Shown here: positions 12,651 through 26,040 of the stretch, piece after piece
How the letters are laid out: each line of letters opens with the position of its first letter
Numbering within the stretch: the first letter of the stretch is position 1
Assembly: GCF_051020955.1 (NCBI RefSeq)
Contig: NW_027476251.1
Location: 62,001 to 126,000, forward strand
DNA from: Megalopta genalis
Taxonomy: Eukaryota; Arthropoda; Insecta; Hymenoptera; Halictidae
Reading direction: 5' to 3'
DNA length: 64,000 nucleotides
Position numbers and translations under genes: made by a program
The notes under the pieces: model-generated
What the model saw: only the letters and a program-made list of their open reading frames with translations
Databases searched by the model: none
Told to the model about the DNA's origin: nothing

Positions 12651-13040
12651 TTAGCTTCAACAGCATGCGACACAAACGAGTTAGCTTCAAATCCATGCAA
12701 AACACATGATTAAGCTTCAAAACAGTACGAAGTAGAAGGCGTAGCTTCAAATCCATGCGAAACACACGATTAAGCTTCAAATCAATGCGATGTAGTAGGT
12801 TCAGCTTCAAATCCATGCCACACATATGATTTAACTTCAAATACTTGCGGTATAAGTGATATAGCTTCAAAAGCAGGAGGAACAAACGAGGTAGCTTCAA
12901 TTCCATGCGAAACAAATGATTTAGCTTCAAATCAATGCGAAGTAGAAGGCTTAGCATCAAATCCATGCGAAACAAATGGTTTAACTACAAATACTTGTGA
13001 TATACATGATTTAGCTTCAACTGCATTCGAAGCAAACGAG
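12321..13040 (+). repeat. 360-bp (12-unit) tandem duplication
   Basis: Two copies of 360 bp lie back to back at about 12321-12680 and 12681-13040. Both contain the AACAGTACGAAGTAGAA Q unit, the CCATGCCACACATATG unit, the ACTTGCGGTATAAGTG T unit and an A-type unit with AGCAGGAGGAACAAACGAGG. Differences are few; GAAGTAGAAAGCG against GAAGTAGAAGGCG is one. The length is exactly twelve units. Confidence 0.88.
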
Positions 13041-13437
13041 TTAGCTCCAAATCCACGCGAAACACATGATTTAACTTCAAATCAGTGCGAAGTAGAAGGC
13101 TTAGCTTCAAATCCATGCGAATCTAATGGTTCGGCTTCAAATACTTGTGAAATGCATGATTTAGCTTCAACTGCATGCGAAACAACGTGTTACCTTCAAA
13201 TCCACGCGAAACACATAATTTAGCTTCAAATCAATGCGAAGTAGCAGGTTTAGCTTCAAATCCATGCGAAACAAATGATTGAGCTTCCTACACTTGGGAT
13301 ATAGGTGATATAGCTTCAACTGCATGTGAAACAAATGAGTTACATTCAAATCCAAGCGAAAAACATGATTTAGCTTCAAATACTTGCGATATAAGTGATA
13401 TAGTTTCAAATGCAGGTGAAACGAACGAGTTAGCTTC

Positions 13438-16400
13438 AAATCCATGCGACACACAAGATTCAGCTGCAAATCAATGCGATGTAGAAGGCTTAGCTTCAAA
13501 TCCATGCAAAACACGTGATTTAGGATCCAATCAATGCGAAGTAGAAGGCTTAGATTCAAATCCATGCGAATGAATTGTTTAGCTGCAAATACTTGTGATA
13601 TACATGATTTAGTTTCAACTGTATGCGAAACAAACGAGTTAGCTTCAAATCCATTCGAAACACAATATTTAGCGTCAAATCAATGCGAAGTAGGAGGCAG
13701 AGCTTCAAATCCATGTGATACAAATGGTTTAACTTCAAATACTTGTGATATACATGATTTAGTTTCAACTGCAATCGAAGCAAACGAGTTAGCTCCAAAT
13801 CCACGCGAAACACATAATTTAGCTTCAAATCAATGCGAAGTAACAGGTTTAACTTCAAATCCACGCGAAACAAATGATTGAGCTTCAAATACTTGCGATA
13901 TAATTGATATAGTTTCAAATGCAGGCGAAACGAACGAGTTAGCTGCAAATCGATGCGAAACACATGATTTAGCTTCAAATCAATGCGAAGTAGCAGGTTT
14001 AACTTCAAATCCATGGCAAACACATGATTTAGCTTCAAATCCATGGGATGTAGAAGGTTTAGCTTCAAATTCATGCGAAACACATTATTTAGGTGCAAAT
14101 CAGTGCGAAATAGAAGGCTCAGGTTCAAAACCATGCGATTCAAATGGTTCATCTTCAAATACTTGTGAAAGACATGATTTAGCTTCAACTGCACGCGAAA
14201 CAAACGAGTTACCTTCAAATCCACGCGAAACACACAATTTAGCTTCAAATCAATGTGATGCAGAATGCTAAGCTTCAAATCCATGCAAAACACATGATTT
14301 AGGATCCAATCAATGCGAAGTAGAAGGCTTAGCTTCAAATCCATGCGAAACAAATGGTTTAGCTTCAAATACTTGCGATATAAATGACACAGCTTCAAAT
14401 ACAGGGGAAACAAACGAGTTAGATTCAAATCCATGCAAAATACACGATTTAGCTTCAATTCAATGCCAAGTAGAAGGCTTAGCTTCAAATCCATGCCAAT
14501 CAATTGTTTAGCTGCAAATACTTGTGATATACATGATTTAGTTTCAACTACATGCGAAACAAACGAGTTAGCTTCAAATTCATGCGAAACACAATATTTA
14601 GCGTCAAATCAATGCGAAGTAGAAGGCAGAGCTTCAAATCCATGCGATACAAATGGTTTAGCTTCAAATACTTGTGATATACATGATTTAGCTTCAACTG
14701 CATTCGAAGCAAACGAGTTAGCTCCAAATCCACGCGAAACGCATGATTTAACTTCAAATCAGTGCGAAGTAGAAGGCTTAGCTTCAAATCCTTGCGAATC
14801 TAATGGTTCGGCTTGAAATACTAGTGAAATGCATGATTTAGCTTCAACTGAATGCGAAACAAATGAGTTACATTCAAATCCAAGCGAAACACATAATTTA
14901 GCTTCAAATCAATGCGATGTAGAAGGTTTAGCTTCAAATCCAAGCGAAACACATGATTTAGCTTCAAATACTTGCGATATAAGTGATATAGTTTGAAATG
15001 CAGGAGAAACGAACGAGTTAGATTCAAATCCATGCGAAACACATGATTCAGCTGCAAATCAATGCTATGTAGAAGGCTTAGCTTCAAATCCATGCGAAAC
15101 ACGTGATTTAGGATCCAATCAATGCGAAGTAGAAGCCTTAGCTTCAAATCCATGCGAAACAATTGCTTTAGCTTCAAATACTTGCGGTATAAATGATATA
15201 GCTTCAACCGAATGCGAAACAAACGAGTTACCTTCAAATCCACGCGAAACACACGATTTAGCTTCAATTCAATGCCAAGTAGAAGGCTTTGCTTCAAATC
15301 CATGCGAAACAAATGGTTTAGCTTCAAATACTTGCGATATAAGTGATATAGTTTCAAATGCAGGCGAAACGAACGAGTTAGCTGCAAATCGATGCGAAAC
15401 ACATAATTCAGCTTCAAATCAATGCGATGTAGAAGGTTTAGCCTCAAATCAATGCGATGTAGAAGGTTTAGTTTCAAATCAATGAGATGTAGAAGGTTAA
15501 GCTTCAAATCCATGCGAAATAAATTGTTTAGCTACAAACGATTGTGATATACGTTATTTAGATTTATCTGCATGCGCAACGCACGAGTTAGCTACAAATA
15601 CATGCGAGACACATGATTTAGCTGCAAATCAATGCGATGTAGAAGGTTTAGCTTCAAAACCAAGCGAAACGCATGATTTAGCTTCAAACCAATGCGATGT
15701 AGAAGGTTTAGCTTCAAATCCGTGCGAAACAAATGGTTTAGCTTCAAATACTTGGGATATAAGTGATATAGTATCAAATGCAGGTGGAACGAACGAGATA
15801 GCTTCAAATCCATGCAAAACACATGATTAAGTTTCAAATCAATTCTATGTAGAAGGTTTAGCTTCAAATCCAAGCGAAACAAATGATTTAGCTTCCAACA
15901 CTTGGGATATAAGCGATATAGCTTCAAATGCAGACGAATCAAACGAGTTAGCTTGAAAATCCATGAGATACGAATGATTTAGCTTCAAATCGATGCGAAG
16001 TAGACGGATTAGCTTCAAATCCATGCGAAACAAATGATTGAGCTTCCTACACTTGGGATATAGGTGATATAGCTTCAACTGCATGCGAAACAAATGAGTT
16101 ACATTCAAATCCAAGCGAAAAACATGATTTAGCTTCAAATACTTGCGATATAAGTGATATAGTTTCAAATGCAGGAGAAACGAACGAGTTAGATTCAATT
16201 CCATGCGAAACACATGATTCAGCTGCGAATCAATGCGATGTAGAAGGCTTAGCTTCAAATCCATGCGAAACATGTGATTTAGGATCCAATCAATGCGAAG
16301 TAGAAGCCTTAGCTTCAAATCCATGTGAAACAATTGCTTTAGCTTCAAATAATTGCGGTATAAATGATATAGCTTCAACTGAATGCGAAACAAACGAGTT

Positions 16401-16962
16401 AGCTTCAAATCCATGCGAAACACACGATTTAGCTTCAATTCAATGACAAGTAGAAGGCTTAGCTTCAAATCGATGCGAATCTAATGTTTCGGATTCAAAT
16501 CCACGCGAAACACATGATTTAGCTTCAAATCAATGCGAAGTAGCAGGTTTAACTTCAAATCCATGGCAAACACATGATTTAGCTTCAAATCCATGGGATG
16601 TAGAAGGTTTAGCTTCAAATTCATGCGAAACGCATTACTTAGGTGCAAATCAGTGCGAAATAGAAGGCTCAGGTTCAAAACCATGCGATTCAAATGGTTC
16701 ATCTTCAAATACTTGTGAAAGACATGATTTAGCTTCAACTGCATGCGAAACAAACGAGTTACCTTCAAATCCACGCGAAACACAAGATTTAGCTTCAAAT
16801 CAATGCGATGTAGAAGGCTTAGCTTCAAATCCATGCAAAACACGTGATTTAGGATCCAACCAATGCGAAGTAGAAGGCTTAGATTCAAATCTATGCGAAT
16901 CAATTGATTAGCTGCAAATACTTGTGATATACAAGATTTAGTTTCAACTGCATGCGAAACAA
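13438..16962. repeat. Block G, copy 2
   Basis: This is the copy of 3965-7489 at offset 9473. Its left 2.2 kb also matches 8163-10335 at offset 5275. The 31-bp lineage unit recurs at 15951-15981. Scattered single-base differences are visible, for example AATAATTGCGG near 16348 against AATACTTGCGG in the other copy, and ACACAAGATTTAG near 16783 against ACACACGATTTAG. Confidence 0.85.
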
Positions 16963-19819
16963 ACGAGTTAGCTTCAAATCCATTCGAAACACAATATTTA
17001 GCGTCAAATCAATGCGAAGTAGGAGGCAGAGCTTCAAATCCATGTGATACAAATGGTTTAACTTCAAATACTTGTGATATACATGATTTAGTTTCAACTG
17101 CAATCGAAGCAAACGCGTTATCTCCGAATCCACGCGAAACACATGATTTAGCTTCAAATCAATGCGAAGTAGAAGGCTTAGCTTCAAATCCATGCGAAAC
17201 AAATGGATAAGCTACAAATGCTTGTGATATACATTATTTAGCTACAACTGCATGCGAAACATACGAGTTTGCATCAAATCCATGCGAAACACACGATTTA
17301 GCTTCAAATCAGTGCGAAGTAGATGGCACAGCTTCAAATCCATGCGAAACACATGATTTAGCTTCAAATCAATGCGATGTAGTAGGTTTAGCTTCAAATC
17401 CATGCGAAACAAATGATTGAGCTTCAAACACTTGGGATATAGGCGGTATAGCTCCAACTGCATGCGAAACAAACGAGTTACCTTCAAATCCACGCGAAAC
17501 ACATGATTTAGCTTCAAATCAATGCGATGTAGAAGGTTTAGCTTCAAATCCATGCAAAACACGTGATTTAGCTTCCTATTAATGCGAAGTAGAAGGCTTA
17601 GCTTCAAATCTATGCGAAACAAATGGTTTAGCTTCAAATACTTGTGATATACGTTATTTAGATTTAACTGCATGCGCAACGAACGAGTTAGCTTCAAATC
17701 CATGCGAAGCACATGATTTAGCTGCAAATCAATGCGATGTAGGAGGTTTAGCTTCAAATCCATACGAAACAAATGATTTAGCTTCAAATCAATGCGAAGT
17801 AGAAGGCTTAACTTCAAATCCATGCGAAACAAATGGTTTCGATTCAAATACTTGTGATATACATGATTTAGCTTCAACTGCATGCGACACAAACGAGTTA
17901 GGTTCAAATCCTTGCGAAACACATGTTTCAGCAGCAAATCAATGCGATGTAGAAGGTTTAGCTTCAAATCCATGCCAAACACATGATTTAGCTTCATATC
18001 CATGGCATGTAGAAGCTTTAGCTTCAAATCCATGAGATACACAAGATTTTGCTTCAAATCAATGCGATGTAGTAGGTTCAGCTTCAAATCCATGCGACAC
18101 ATATGATTTAGCTTCAAATACTTGCGATATAAGTGATATCGCTTCAAATGCTGGAGGAACAAACGAGGTAGCTTCAATTCCATGCGAAACAAATGATTTA
18201 GCTTCAAATCAATGCGAAGTAGAAGGATTAGCTTCAAATCCATGCGAAACAAATGGTTTAGCTACAAATACTTGTGATATACATTATTTAGCTACAACTG
18301 CATGCGAAACAAACGAGTTAGCTTCAAATCCATGCGAAACACACGTTTTAACTTCAAATCAATGCGATGTAGAAGGTTTAGCTTCAAATCCATGCAAAAC
18401 ACGTGATTTAGGATCCAACCAATGCGAAGTAGAAGGCTTAGATTCAAATCTATGCGAATCAATTGATTAGCTGCAAATACTTGTGATATACAAGATTTAG
18501 TTTCAACTGCATGCGAAACAAACGAGTTAGCTTCAAATCCATTCGAAACACAATATTGAGCGTCAAATCAATGCGAAGTAGAAGGCAGAGATTCAAACCC
18601 ATGCGATACAAATGGTTTAACTTCAAATACTTGCGATATACATGATTTAGCTTCAACTGCATTCGAAGCAAACGCGTTATCTCCGAATCCACGCGAAACA
18701 CATGATTTAGCTTCAAATCAATGCGAAGTAGAAGGCTTAGCTTCAAATCCATGCGAAACAAATGGATAAGCTACAAATGCTTGTGATATACATTATTTAG
18801 CTACAACTGCATGCGAAACATACGAGTTTGCATCAAATCCATGCGAAACACACGATTTAGCTTCAAATCAGTGCGAAGTAGATGGCATAGCTTCAAATCC
18901 ATGCGAAACACATGATTTAGCTTCAAATCAATGCGATGTAGTAGGTTTAGCTTCAAATCCATGCGAAACAAATGATTGAGCTTCAAACACTTGGGATATA
19001 GGCGGTATAGCTCCAACTGCATGCGAAACAAACGAGTTACCTTCAAATCCACGCGAAACACATGATTTAGCTTCAAATCAATGCGATGTAGAAGGTTTAG
19101 CTTCAAATCCATGCAAAACACGTGATTTAGCTTCCTATTAATGCGAAGTAGAAGGCTTAGCTTCAAATCTATGCGAAACAAATGGTTTAGCTTCAAATAC
19201 TTGTGATATACGTTATTTAGATTTAACTGCATGCGCAACGAACGAGTTAGCTTCAAATCCATGCGAAGCACATGATTTAGCTGCAAATCAATGCGATGTA
19301 GGAGGTTTAGCTTCAAATCCATACGAAACAAATGATTTAGCTTCAAATCAATGCGAAGTAGAAGGCTTAAATTCAAATCCATGCGAAACAAATGGTTTCG
19401 ATTCAAATACTTGTGATATACATGATTTAGCTTCAACTGCATGCGACACAAACGAGTTAGGTTCAAATCCTTGCGAAACACATGTTTCAGCAGCAAATCA
19501 ATGCGATGTAGAAGGTTTAGCTTCAAATCCATGCCAAACACATGATTTAGCTTCATATCCATGGCATGTAGAAGCTTTAGCTTCAAATCCATGAGATACA
19601 CAAGATTTTGCTTCAAATCAATGCGATGTAGTAGGTTCAGCTTCAAATCCATGCGACACATATGATTTAGCTTCAAATACTTGCGATATAAGTGATATCG
19701 CTTCAAATGCTGGAGGAACAAACGAGGTAGCTTCAATTCCATGCGAAACAAATGATTTAGCTTCAAATCAATGCGAAGTAGATGGCGTAGCTTCAAATCC
19801 ATGCGAAACAAATGGTTTA
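16800..19819 (+). repeat. 1559-bp tandem duplication (two copies)
   Basis: About 16800-18260 is repeated at about 18359-19819 with offset 1559, that is 52 units less one base. Both copies contain Block D and a 336-codon - strand frame (17242-18252 and 18801-19811). Differences include GATGGCACAGC against GATGGCATAGC. Copy 2 keeps the ACACAATATTGAGCG variant also seen at 917, whereas copy 1 has TTTAGCG, so copy 2 resembles the window's left end more closely. Confidence 0.85.
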
Positions 19820-20029
19820 GCTACAAATACTTGTGATATGCATTATATAGCTACAATTGCCTGCGAAACTAACGAGTTAGCTTCAAATCCATGCGAAACA
19901 CATGATTCAGCTTCAAATCAATGCGATGTAGAAGGTTTAGCTTCAAATCCATGCGAAACAAATGATTTAGCTTCAAATCAATGTGAAGTAGAAGGCTTAG
20001 CTTCAAATCCATGCGAAACAAATGATTTA

Positions 20030-20150
20030 GCTTCAAATACTTGCGAATATAAGGGATACAGATTCAAATGCATGCGAAACAAACGAGGAAGCTTCAAATA
20101 CTTGCGATATAAATGAAACAGCTTCAAATGCAGACAAAAGAAACGAGTTA
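20030..20150 (+). repeat. T-A-T-A run that breaks the normal unit order
   Basis: Here a T unit with an extra base (GCGAATATAAGGG) and an A unit are followed directly by another T and another A (AATGCAGACAAAAG) with no P, Q or N between. Elsewhere A is almost always followed by P. The extra base also makes the first T unit 31 bp. Similar GCGAATATAAG T units occur near 23259 and 33661, and a GGGAATATAAG one near 32913. Confidence 0.75.
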
Positions 20151-21053
20151 GCTTCACATCCGTGCGAAACACATGATTTAGCTTCATATCCATTGGAAAC
20201 ACATGATTTAGCTTCAAATCAATGCGAAGTAGAAGGCTTATCTTCAAATCCATGCGATACAAATCGTTTAGCTTCAAATACTTGTGATATACATGATTTA
20301 GCTTCAGCTGCATTCGAAACAGACGAGTTAGCATCTAATCCACGCGAAATACATTATTTAGCTTCAAAACTGTGCGAATTAGAAGGCTTAGCTTCAAATC
20401 CATGCGAAACGAATGATTTAGCTTCAAATACTTGCGATATAAATGGTATAGAATCAAATGCAGGCGAAACAAACGAGTTAGCTTCAAATCCATGCGAAAC
20501 ACATGATTTAGATTCAAATCAATGCGATGTAGAAGGTTTAGCTTCGGATCCATGCGATACACAAGATTTAGCTTCAAATCAATTCGATGTAGAAGGTTCA
20601 GCTTCAAATCCATGCGACACATATGATTTAGCTTCATATACTTGCGATATAAATGATATAGCTCCATATGCAGGCGAATCGAACGAGTTAGCTTCAAAAT
20701 CCATGCGATACACATGATTTAGCTTCAAATACTTGCGATATAAGTGATGTAGATTCAACTGCAGGCGAAACGAACGAGTTAGCTTCAAATCCATGCGAAA
20801 CACATGATTTAGCTTCAAATCAATGCGATGTAGAAGGTTTAGCTTCAAATCCATGCGAAACAAATGATTGAGCTTCAAACACTTGGGATATAGGCGGTAT
20901 AGCTCCAACTGCATGCGAAACAAACGAGTTACCTTCAAATCCACGCGAAACACATGAGTTAGCTTCAAATCAATGCGATGTAGAAGGTTTAGCTTCAAAT
21001 CCATGTGAAACAAATGATTGAACTTCAAACACTTCGGATAAAGTTGATATAGC

Positions 21054-21650
21054 TTCAACTGCATGCGAAACAAACGAGTTACCTTCAAATCCACGCGAAA
21101 CACATGAATTGGATCAAATGAATGAGATGTAGAAGGTTCAGCTTCAAATCCAAGCGAAACACATGATTTAGCTTCAAATACTTGCGATATAAGTGATATA
21201 GATTCAAATACAGGCGAAACGAACGAGTTAGCTTCAAATCCATGCGAAACACATGATTCATTTGCAAATCATAGCGATGTAGAAGGTTCAGCTTCAAATC
21301 CATGCAAAACACGTGATTTAGCTTCCAATTAATACGAAGTAAAAGGCTTAGCTTCAAATCCATGCGAAACAAATGGTTTAGCTTCAAATACTTGTGATAT
21401 ACGTTATTTAGATTTAACTGCATGCGCAACGAACGAGTTAGCATCAAATCCATGCGAAACACAAGATTTAGCTTCAAATCAATTCGATGTAGAAGGTTCA
21501 GCTTCAAATCCATGCAACACATATGATTTAGCTTCAAATACTTGCGATATAAGTGATATAGCTTCAACAGCAGGCGAATCGAACGAGTTAGCTTCAAAAT
21601 CCACGCGATACACATGATTTAGCTTCAAATACTTGCGATATATGTGATGT
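21054..21650. repeat. Segment repeated at +1323 (22377-22973)
   Basis: About 0.6 kb is re-copied at offset 1323, carrying the ATTGGATCAAATGAATGAG junction and the AATCATAGCGATG Q unit. The same segment occurs a third time at about 29002-29598. Together with the 91-bp triplication and Block J, it shows that this part of the array has been copied at several scales. Confidence 0.85.
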
Positions 21651-21863
21651 AGATTCAACAGCAGGCGAATCGAACGAGTTAGCTTCAAAATCCACGCGAT
21701 ACACATGATTTAGCTTCAAATACTTGCGATATATGTGATGTAGATTCAACTGCAGGCGAAACGAACGAGTTAGCTTCAAAATCCACGCGATACACATGAT
21801 TTAGCTTCAAATACTTGCGATATATGTGATGTAGATTCAACTGCAGGCGAAACGAACGAGTTA
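21591..21863 (+). repeat. 91-bp triplication (P31-T-A trimer)
   Basis: Three copies start at 21591, 21682 and 21773. Each holds a 31-bp P unit with an extra A (GCTTCAAAATCCACGCG), a T unit with GATATATGTGATGTAG and an A unit with GCAGGCGAA. Because the extra base is inside the period, each copy moves the reading frame by one, and three copies restore it. The copy near 29.6 kb has only two such units. Confidence 0.9.
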
Positions 21864-23671
21864 GCTTCAAATCCATGCGAAACACATGATTTAGCTTCAA
21901 ATCAATGCGATGTAGAAGGTTTAGCTTCAAATCCATGCGATACACAAGATTTAGCTTCAAATCAATTCGATGTAGAAAGTTCAGCTTCAAATCCATGCGA
22001 CACATATGATTTAGCTTAAAATACTTGCGATATAAGTGATATAGCTTCAAAAGCAGGAGGAACAAACGAGGTAGCTTCAGTTCTATGCGAAACAAATGAT
22101 TTAGCTTCAAATCAATGCGAAGTAGAAGGCTTAGCTTCAAATCCATGCGAAACAAATGATTTAGCTACAAATACTTGTGATATACATTATTCAGCTACAA
22201 CTGCATGCGAAACAAACGAGTTAGCTTCAAATACATGCGATACACATGATTTAGCTTCAAATACTTGCGATATATGTGATGTAGATTCAACTGCAGGCGA
22301 AACGAACGAGTTAGCTTCAAAATCCACGCGATACACAAGATTTAGCTTCAAATACTTGCGATATATGTGATGTAGATTCAACTGCATGCGAAACAAACGA
22401 GTTACCTTCAAATCCACGCGAAACACATGAATTGGATCAAATGAATGAGATGTAGAAGGTTTAGCTTCAAATCCAAGCGAAACACATGATTTAGCTTCAA
22501 ATACTTGCGATATAAGTGATATAGATTCAAATACAGGCGAAACGAACGAGTTAGCTTCAAATCCATGCGAAACACATGATTCATTTGCAAATCATAGCGA
22601 TGTAGAAGGTTCAGCTTCAAATCCATGCAAAACACGTGATTTAGCTTCCAATTAATACGAAGTAAAAGGCTTAGCTTCAACTCCATGCGAAACAAATGGT
22701 TTAGCTTCAAATACTTGTGATATACGTTATTTAGATTTAACTGCATGCGCAACGAACGAGTTAGCATCAAATCCATGCGAAACACAAGATTTAGCTTCAA
22801 ATCAATTCGATGTAGAAGGTTCAGCTTCAAATCCATGCAACACATATGATTTAGCTTCAAATACTTGCGATATAAGTGATATAGCTTCAACAGCAGGCGA
22901 ATGGAACGAGTTAGCTTCAAAATCCACGCGATACACATGATTTAGCTTCAAATACTTGCGATATATGTGATGTAGATTCAACTGCAGGCGAAACGAACGA
23001 GTTAGCTTCAAATCCATGCGAAACACATGATTTAGCTTAAAATCAATGCGATGTAGAAGGTTTAGCTTCAAATCCATGAGAAACAAATGATTTAGCTTCA
23101 GATACTTGCGATATAAATGATATTGATTCAACTGCATGCGAAAAAAACGATTCAGCTTCAAATCCAAGGGAAACACATGATTTAACTTCAAATCAATGCG
23201 AAGTAAAAGGCTTAGCTTCAAATCCATGCGAAACGGATGATTTAGCATCAAATGCTTGCGAATATAAGTGATATAGCTTCAAATGCAGGCGAAACAAACG
23301 AGTTAGCTTCAGATCCATGCGAAACACATGATTTAGTTGCAAATCTATGCGATGTAGAAAGTTCAGCCTCAAATCCATGCGACGCACATGATTTAACTTC
23401 AAATACTTGCGATATAAGTGATATAGCTTCAAAATCTGGAGGAACAAACGAGGTAGCTTCAATTCCATGCGAAACAAATGATTTAGCTACAAATACTTGT
23501 GATATACATTATTTAGCTACAACTGCATGCGAAACAAACGAGTTAGCTTCAAATCCATGCGAAACACACGATTTAGCTTAAAATCAATGCGATGTAGACG
23601 GTTTAGCTTCAAATCCATGCGAAACAAATGATTGAGCTTCACACACTTGGGATATAGGTGTTATAGCTTCA

Positions 23672-25709
23672 ACTGCATGCGAAACAAACGAGTTACCTTC
23701 AAATCCACGCGAAACACATGAGTTAGCTTCAAATCAATGCGATGTAGAAGGTTTAGCTTCAAATTCATACGAAACAAATGATTGAGCTTCAAACACATGG
23801 GATAAATGTGATATAGCTTCAACTGCATGCGAAACAATCGAGTTACCTTCAAATCCACGCGAAACACATGAATTGGTTCAAATGAATGCGATGTAGAAGG
23901 TTTAGCATCAAATCCAAGCGAAACACATGATTTAGCTTCAAATACTTGCGATATAAGTGATATAGATTCAAATACAGGCGGAACGAACGAGTTAGCTTCA
24001 AAGCCATGCGAAACACATGATTCATTTGCAAATCAATGCGATGTAGATGGTTCAACTTCAAATCCATGCAAAACACGTGATTTAGCTTCCAATTAATGCG
24101 AAGGAGAAGGCTTAGCTTCAAATCCATGCGAAACAAATCGTTTAGCTTCAAATACTTGTGATATACGTTATTTAGATTTAACTGTATGTGCAACGAACGA
24201 GTTAGCTTCAAATCCATGCGAAACAGATGATTTAGCTTCAAATCAATGCGATGTAGAAGGTTTAGCTTCAAATCCATGCGATACACAAGATTTAGCTTCA
24301 AATCAATTCGATGAAGAAGGTTCAGCTTCAAATCCATGCGACACATATGATTTAGCTTCAAATACTTGCGATATAAGTGATATAGCTTCAAAAGCAGGAG
24401 GAACAAACGAGGTAGCTTCAGTTCTATGCGAAACAAATGATTTAGCTTCAAATGAATGCGAAGTAGAAGGCTTAGCTTCAAATCCATGCGAAACAAATGA
24501 CTTAGCTACAAATACTTGTGATATACATTATTTAGCTACAACTGCAGGCGAAACAAACGAGTTAGCTTCAAATCCATGCGAAACACATGATTTAGCTTAA
24601 AATCAATGCGATGTAGAAGGTTTAGCTTCAAATCCATGCGAAACAAATGATTGAGCTTCAAACATTTGAGATATAGGTGGTATAACTACAACTGCATGCG
24701 AAACAAACGAGTTACCTTCAAATCCACGCGAAACACATGAGTTAGCTTCAAATCAATGCGATGTAGAAGGTTTAGCTTCAAATCCATGTGAAACAAATGA
24801 TTGAACTTCAAACACTTGGGATAAAGGTGATATAGCTTCAACTGCATGCGAAACAAACGAGTAACCTTCAAATCCACGCGAAACACATGAATTGGTTCAA
24901 ATGAATGCGATGTAGAAGGTTTAGCTCCAAATCCAAGCGAAACACATGATTAAGCTTCAAATACTTGCGATATAAGTGATATAGATTCAAATACAGGCGA
25001 AACGAACGAGTTAGCTTCAAATCCATGCGAAACACATGATTCATTTGCAAATCAAAGCGATGTAGAAGGTTCAGCTTCAAATCCATGCAAAACACGTGAT
25101 TTAGCTTCCAATTAATGCGAAGGAGAAGGCTTAGCTTCAAATCCATGCGAAACAAATGGTTTAGCTTCAAATACTTGTGATATACGTTATTTAGATTTAA
25201 CTGTATGCGCAACGAACGAGTTAGCTTCAAATCCATGCGAAACAGATGATTTAGCTTCAAATCAATGCGATGTAGAAGGTTTAGCTTCAAATCCATGCGA
25301 TACACAAGATTTAGCTTCAAATTAATTCGATGAAGAAGGTTCAGCTTCAAATCCATGTGACACATATGATTTAGCTTCAAATACTTGCGATATAAGTGAT
25401 ATAGCTTCAAAAGCAGGAGGAACAAACGAGGTAGCTTCAGTTCTATGCGAAACAAATGATTTAGCTTCAAATGAATGCGAAGTAGAAGGCTTAGCTTCAA
25501 ATCCATGCGAAACAAATGACTTAGCTACAAATACTTGTGATATACATTATTTAGCTGCAACTGCATGCGAAACAAACGAGTTAGCTTCAAATCCATGCGA
25601 AACACATGATTTAGCTTAAAATCAATGCGATGTAGAAGGTTTAGCTTCAAAACCATGCGAAACAAATGATTGAGCTTCAAAAACTTGGGATATAGGTGTT
25701 ATAGCTCCA
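23672..25709 (+). repeat. 1019-bp tandem duplication (two copies)
   Basis: Units begin at A-type ACTGCATGCG positions 23672 and 24691, and the next equivalent A unit is at 25710. The period is 34 units less one base. Each copy has the out-of-register junction CATGAATTGGTTCAAATG, which accounts for the missing base, and a 215-codon - strand frame. Divergence is visible at a few sites, such as AATCAATGCGATGTAGATGG against AATCAAAGCGATGTAGAAGG. Confidence 0.85.
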
Positions 25710-26040
25710 ACTGCATGCGAAACAAACGAGTTACCTTCAAATCCACGCGAAACACATGAGTTAGCTTAAAATCAATGCGATGTAGAAGGTTTAGCTACAA
25801 ATCCATGCGAAACAAATGATTGAGCTTGAAACATTTGAGATATAGGTGGTATAGCTCCAACTGCATGCGAAACAAACGAGTTACCTTCAAATCCACGCGA
25901 AACACATGAGTTAGCTTCAAATCAATGCGATGTAGAAGGTTTAGCTTCAAATCCATGTGAAACAAATGATTGAGCTTCAAACACTTGGGTTAAATGTGAT
26001 ATAGCTTCAACTGCATGCGAAACAAACGAGTTACCTTCAA
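25710..26040 (+). repeat. Run of 150-bp pentamers
   Basis: Equivalent A units (ACTGCATGCGAAACAAACG) start at 25710, 25860 and 26010, exactly 150 bp apart. Each is followed by the same CCACGCGAAACACATGA P unit. This is a local pure pentamer stretch next to longer periods, consistent with the pentamer being the ancestral higher-order unit. Confidence 0.85.

Larger units (their letters stand above)
20475..22280. repeat. Block J, copy 1 (about 1.8 kb, repeated about 7.9 kb downstream)
   Basis: From 20475 to about 21680 the match is to 28423-29628 at offset 7948. From about 21700 to 22280 it is to 29640-30137 at offset 7857. The change of 91 bp equals one unit of the local 91-bp triplication, so copy 2 has two of those units where copy 1 has three. 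Tags include ATTGGATCAAATGAATGAG near 21110 and TCATTTGCAAATCATAGCG near 21268. Confidence 0.85.
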
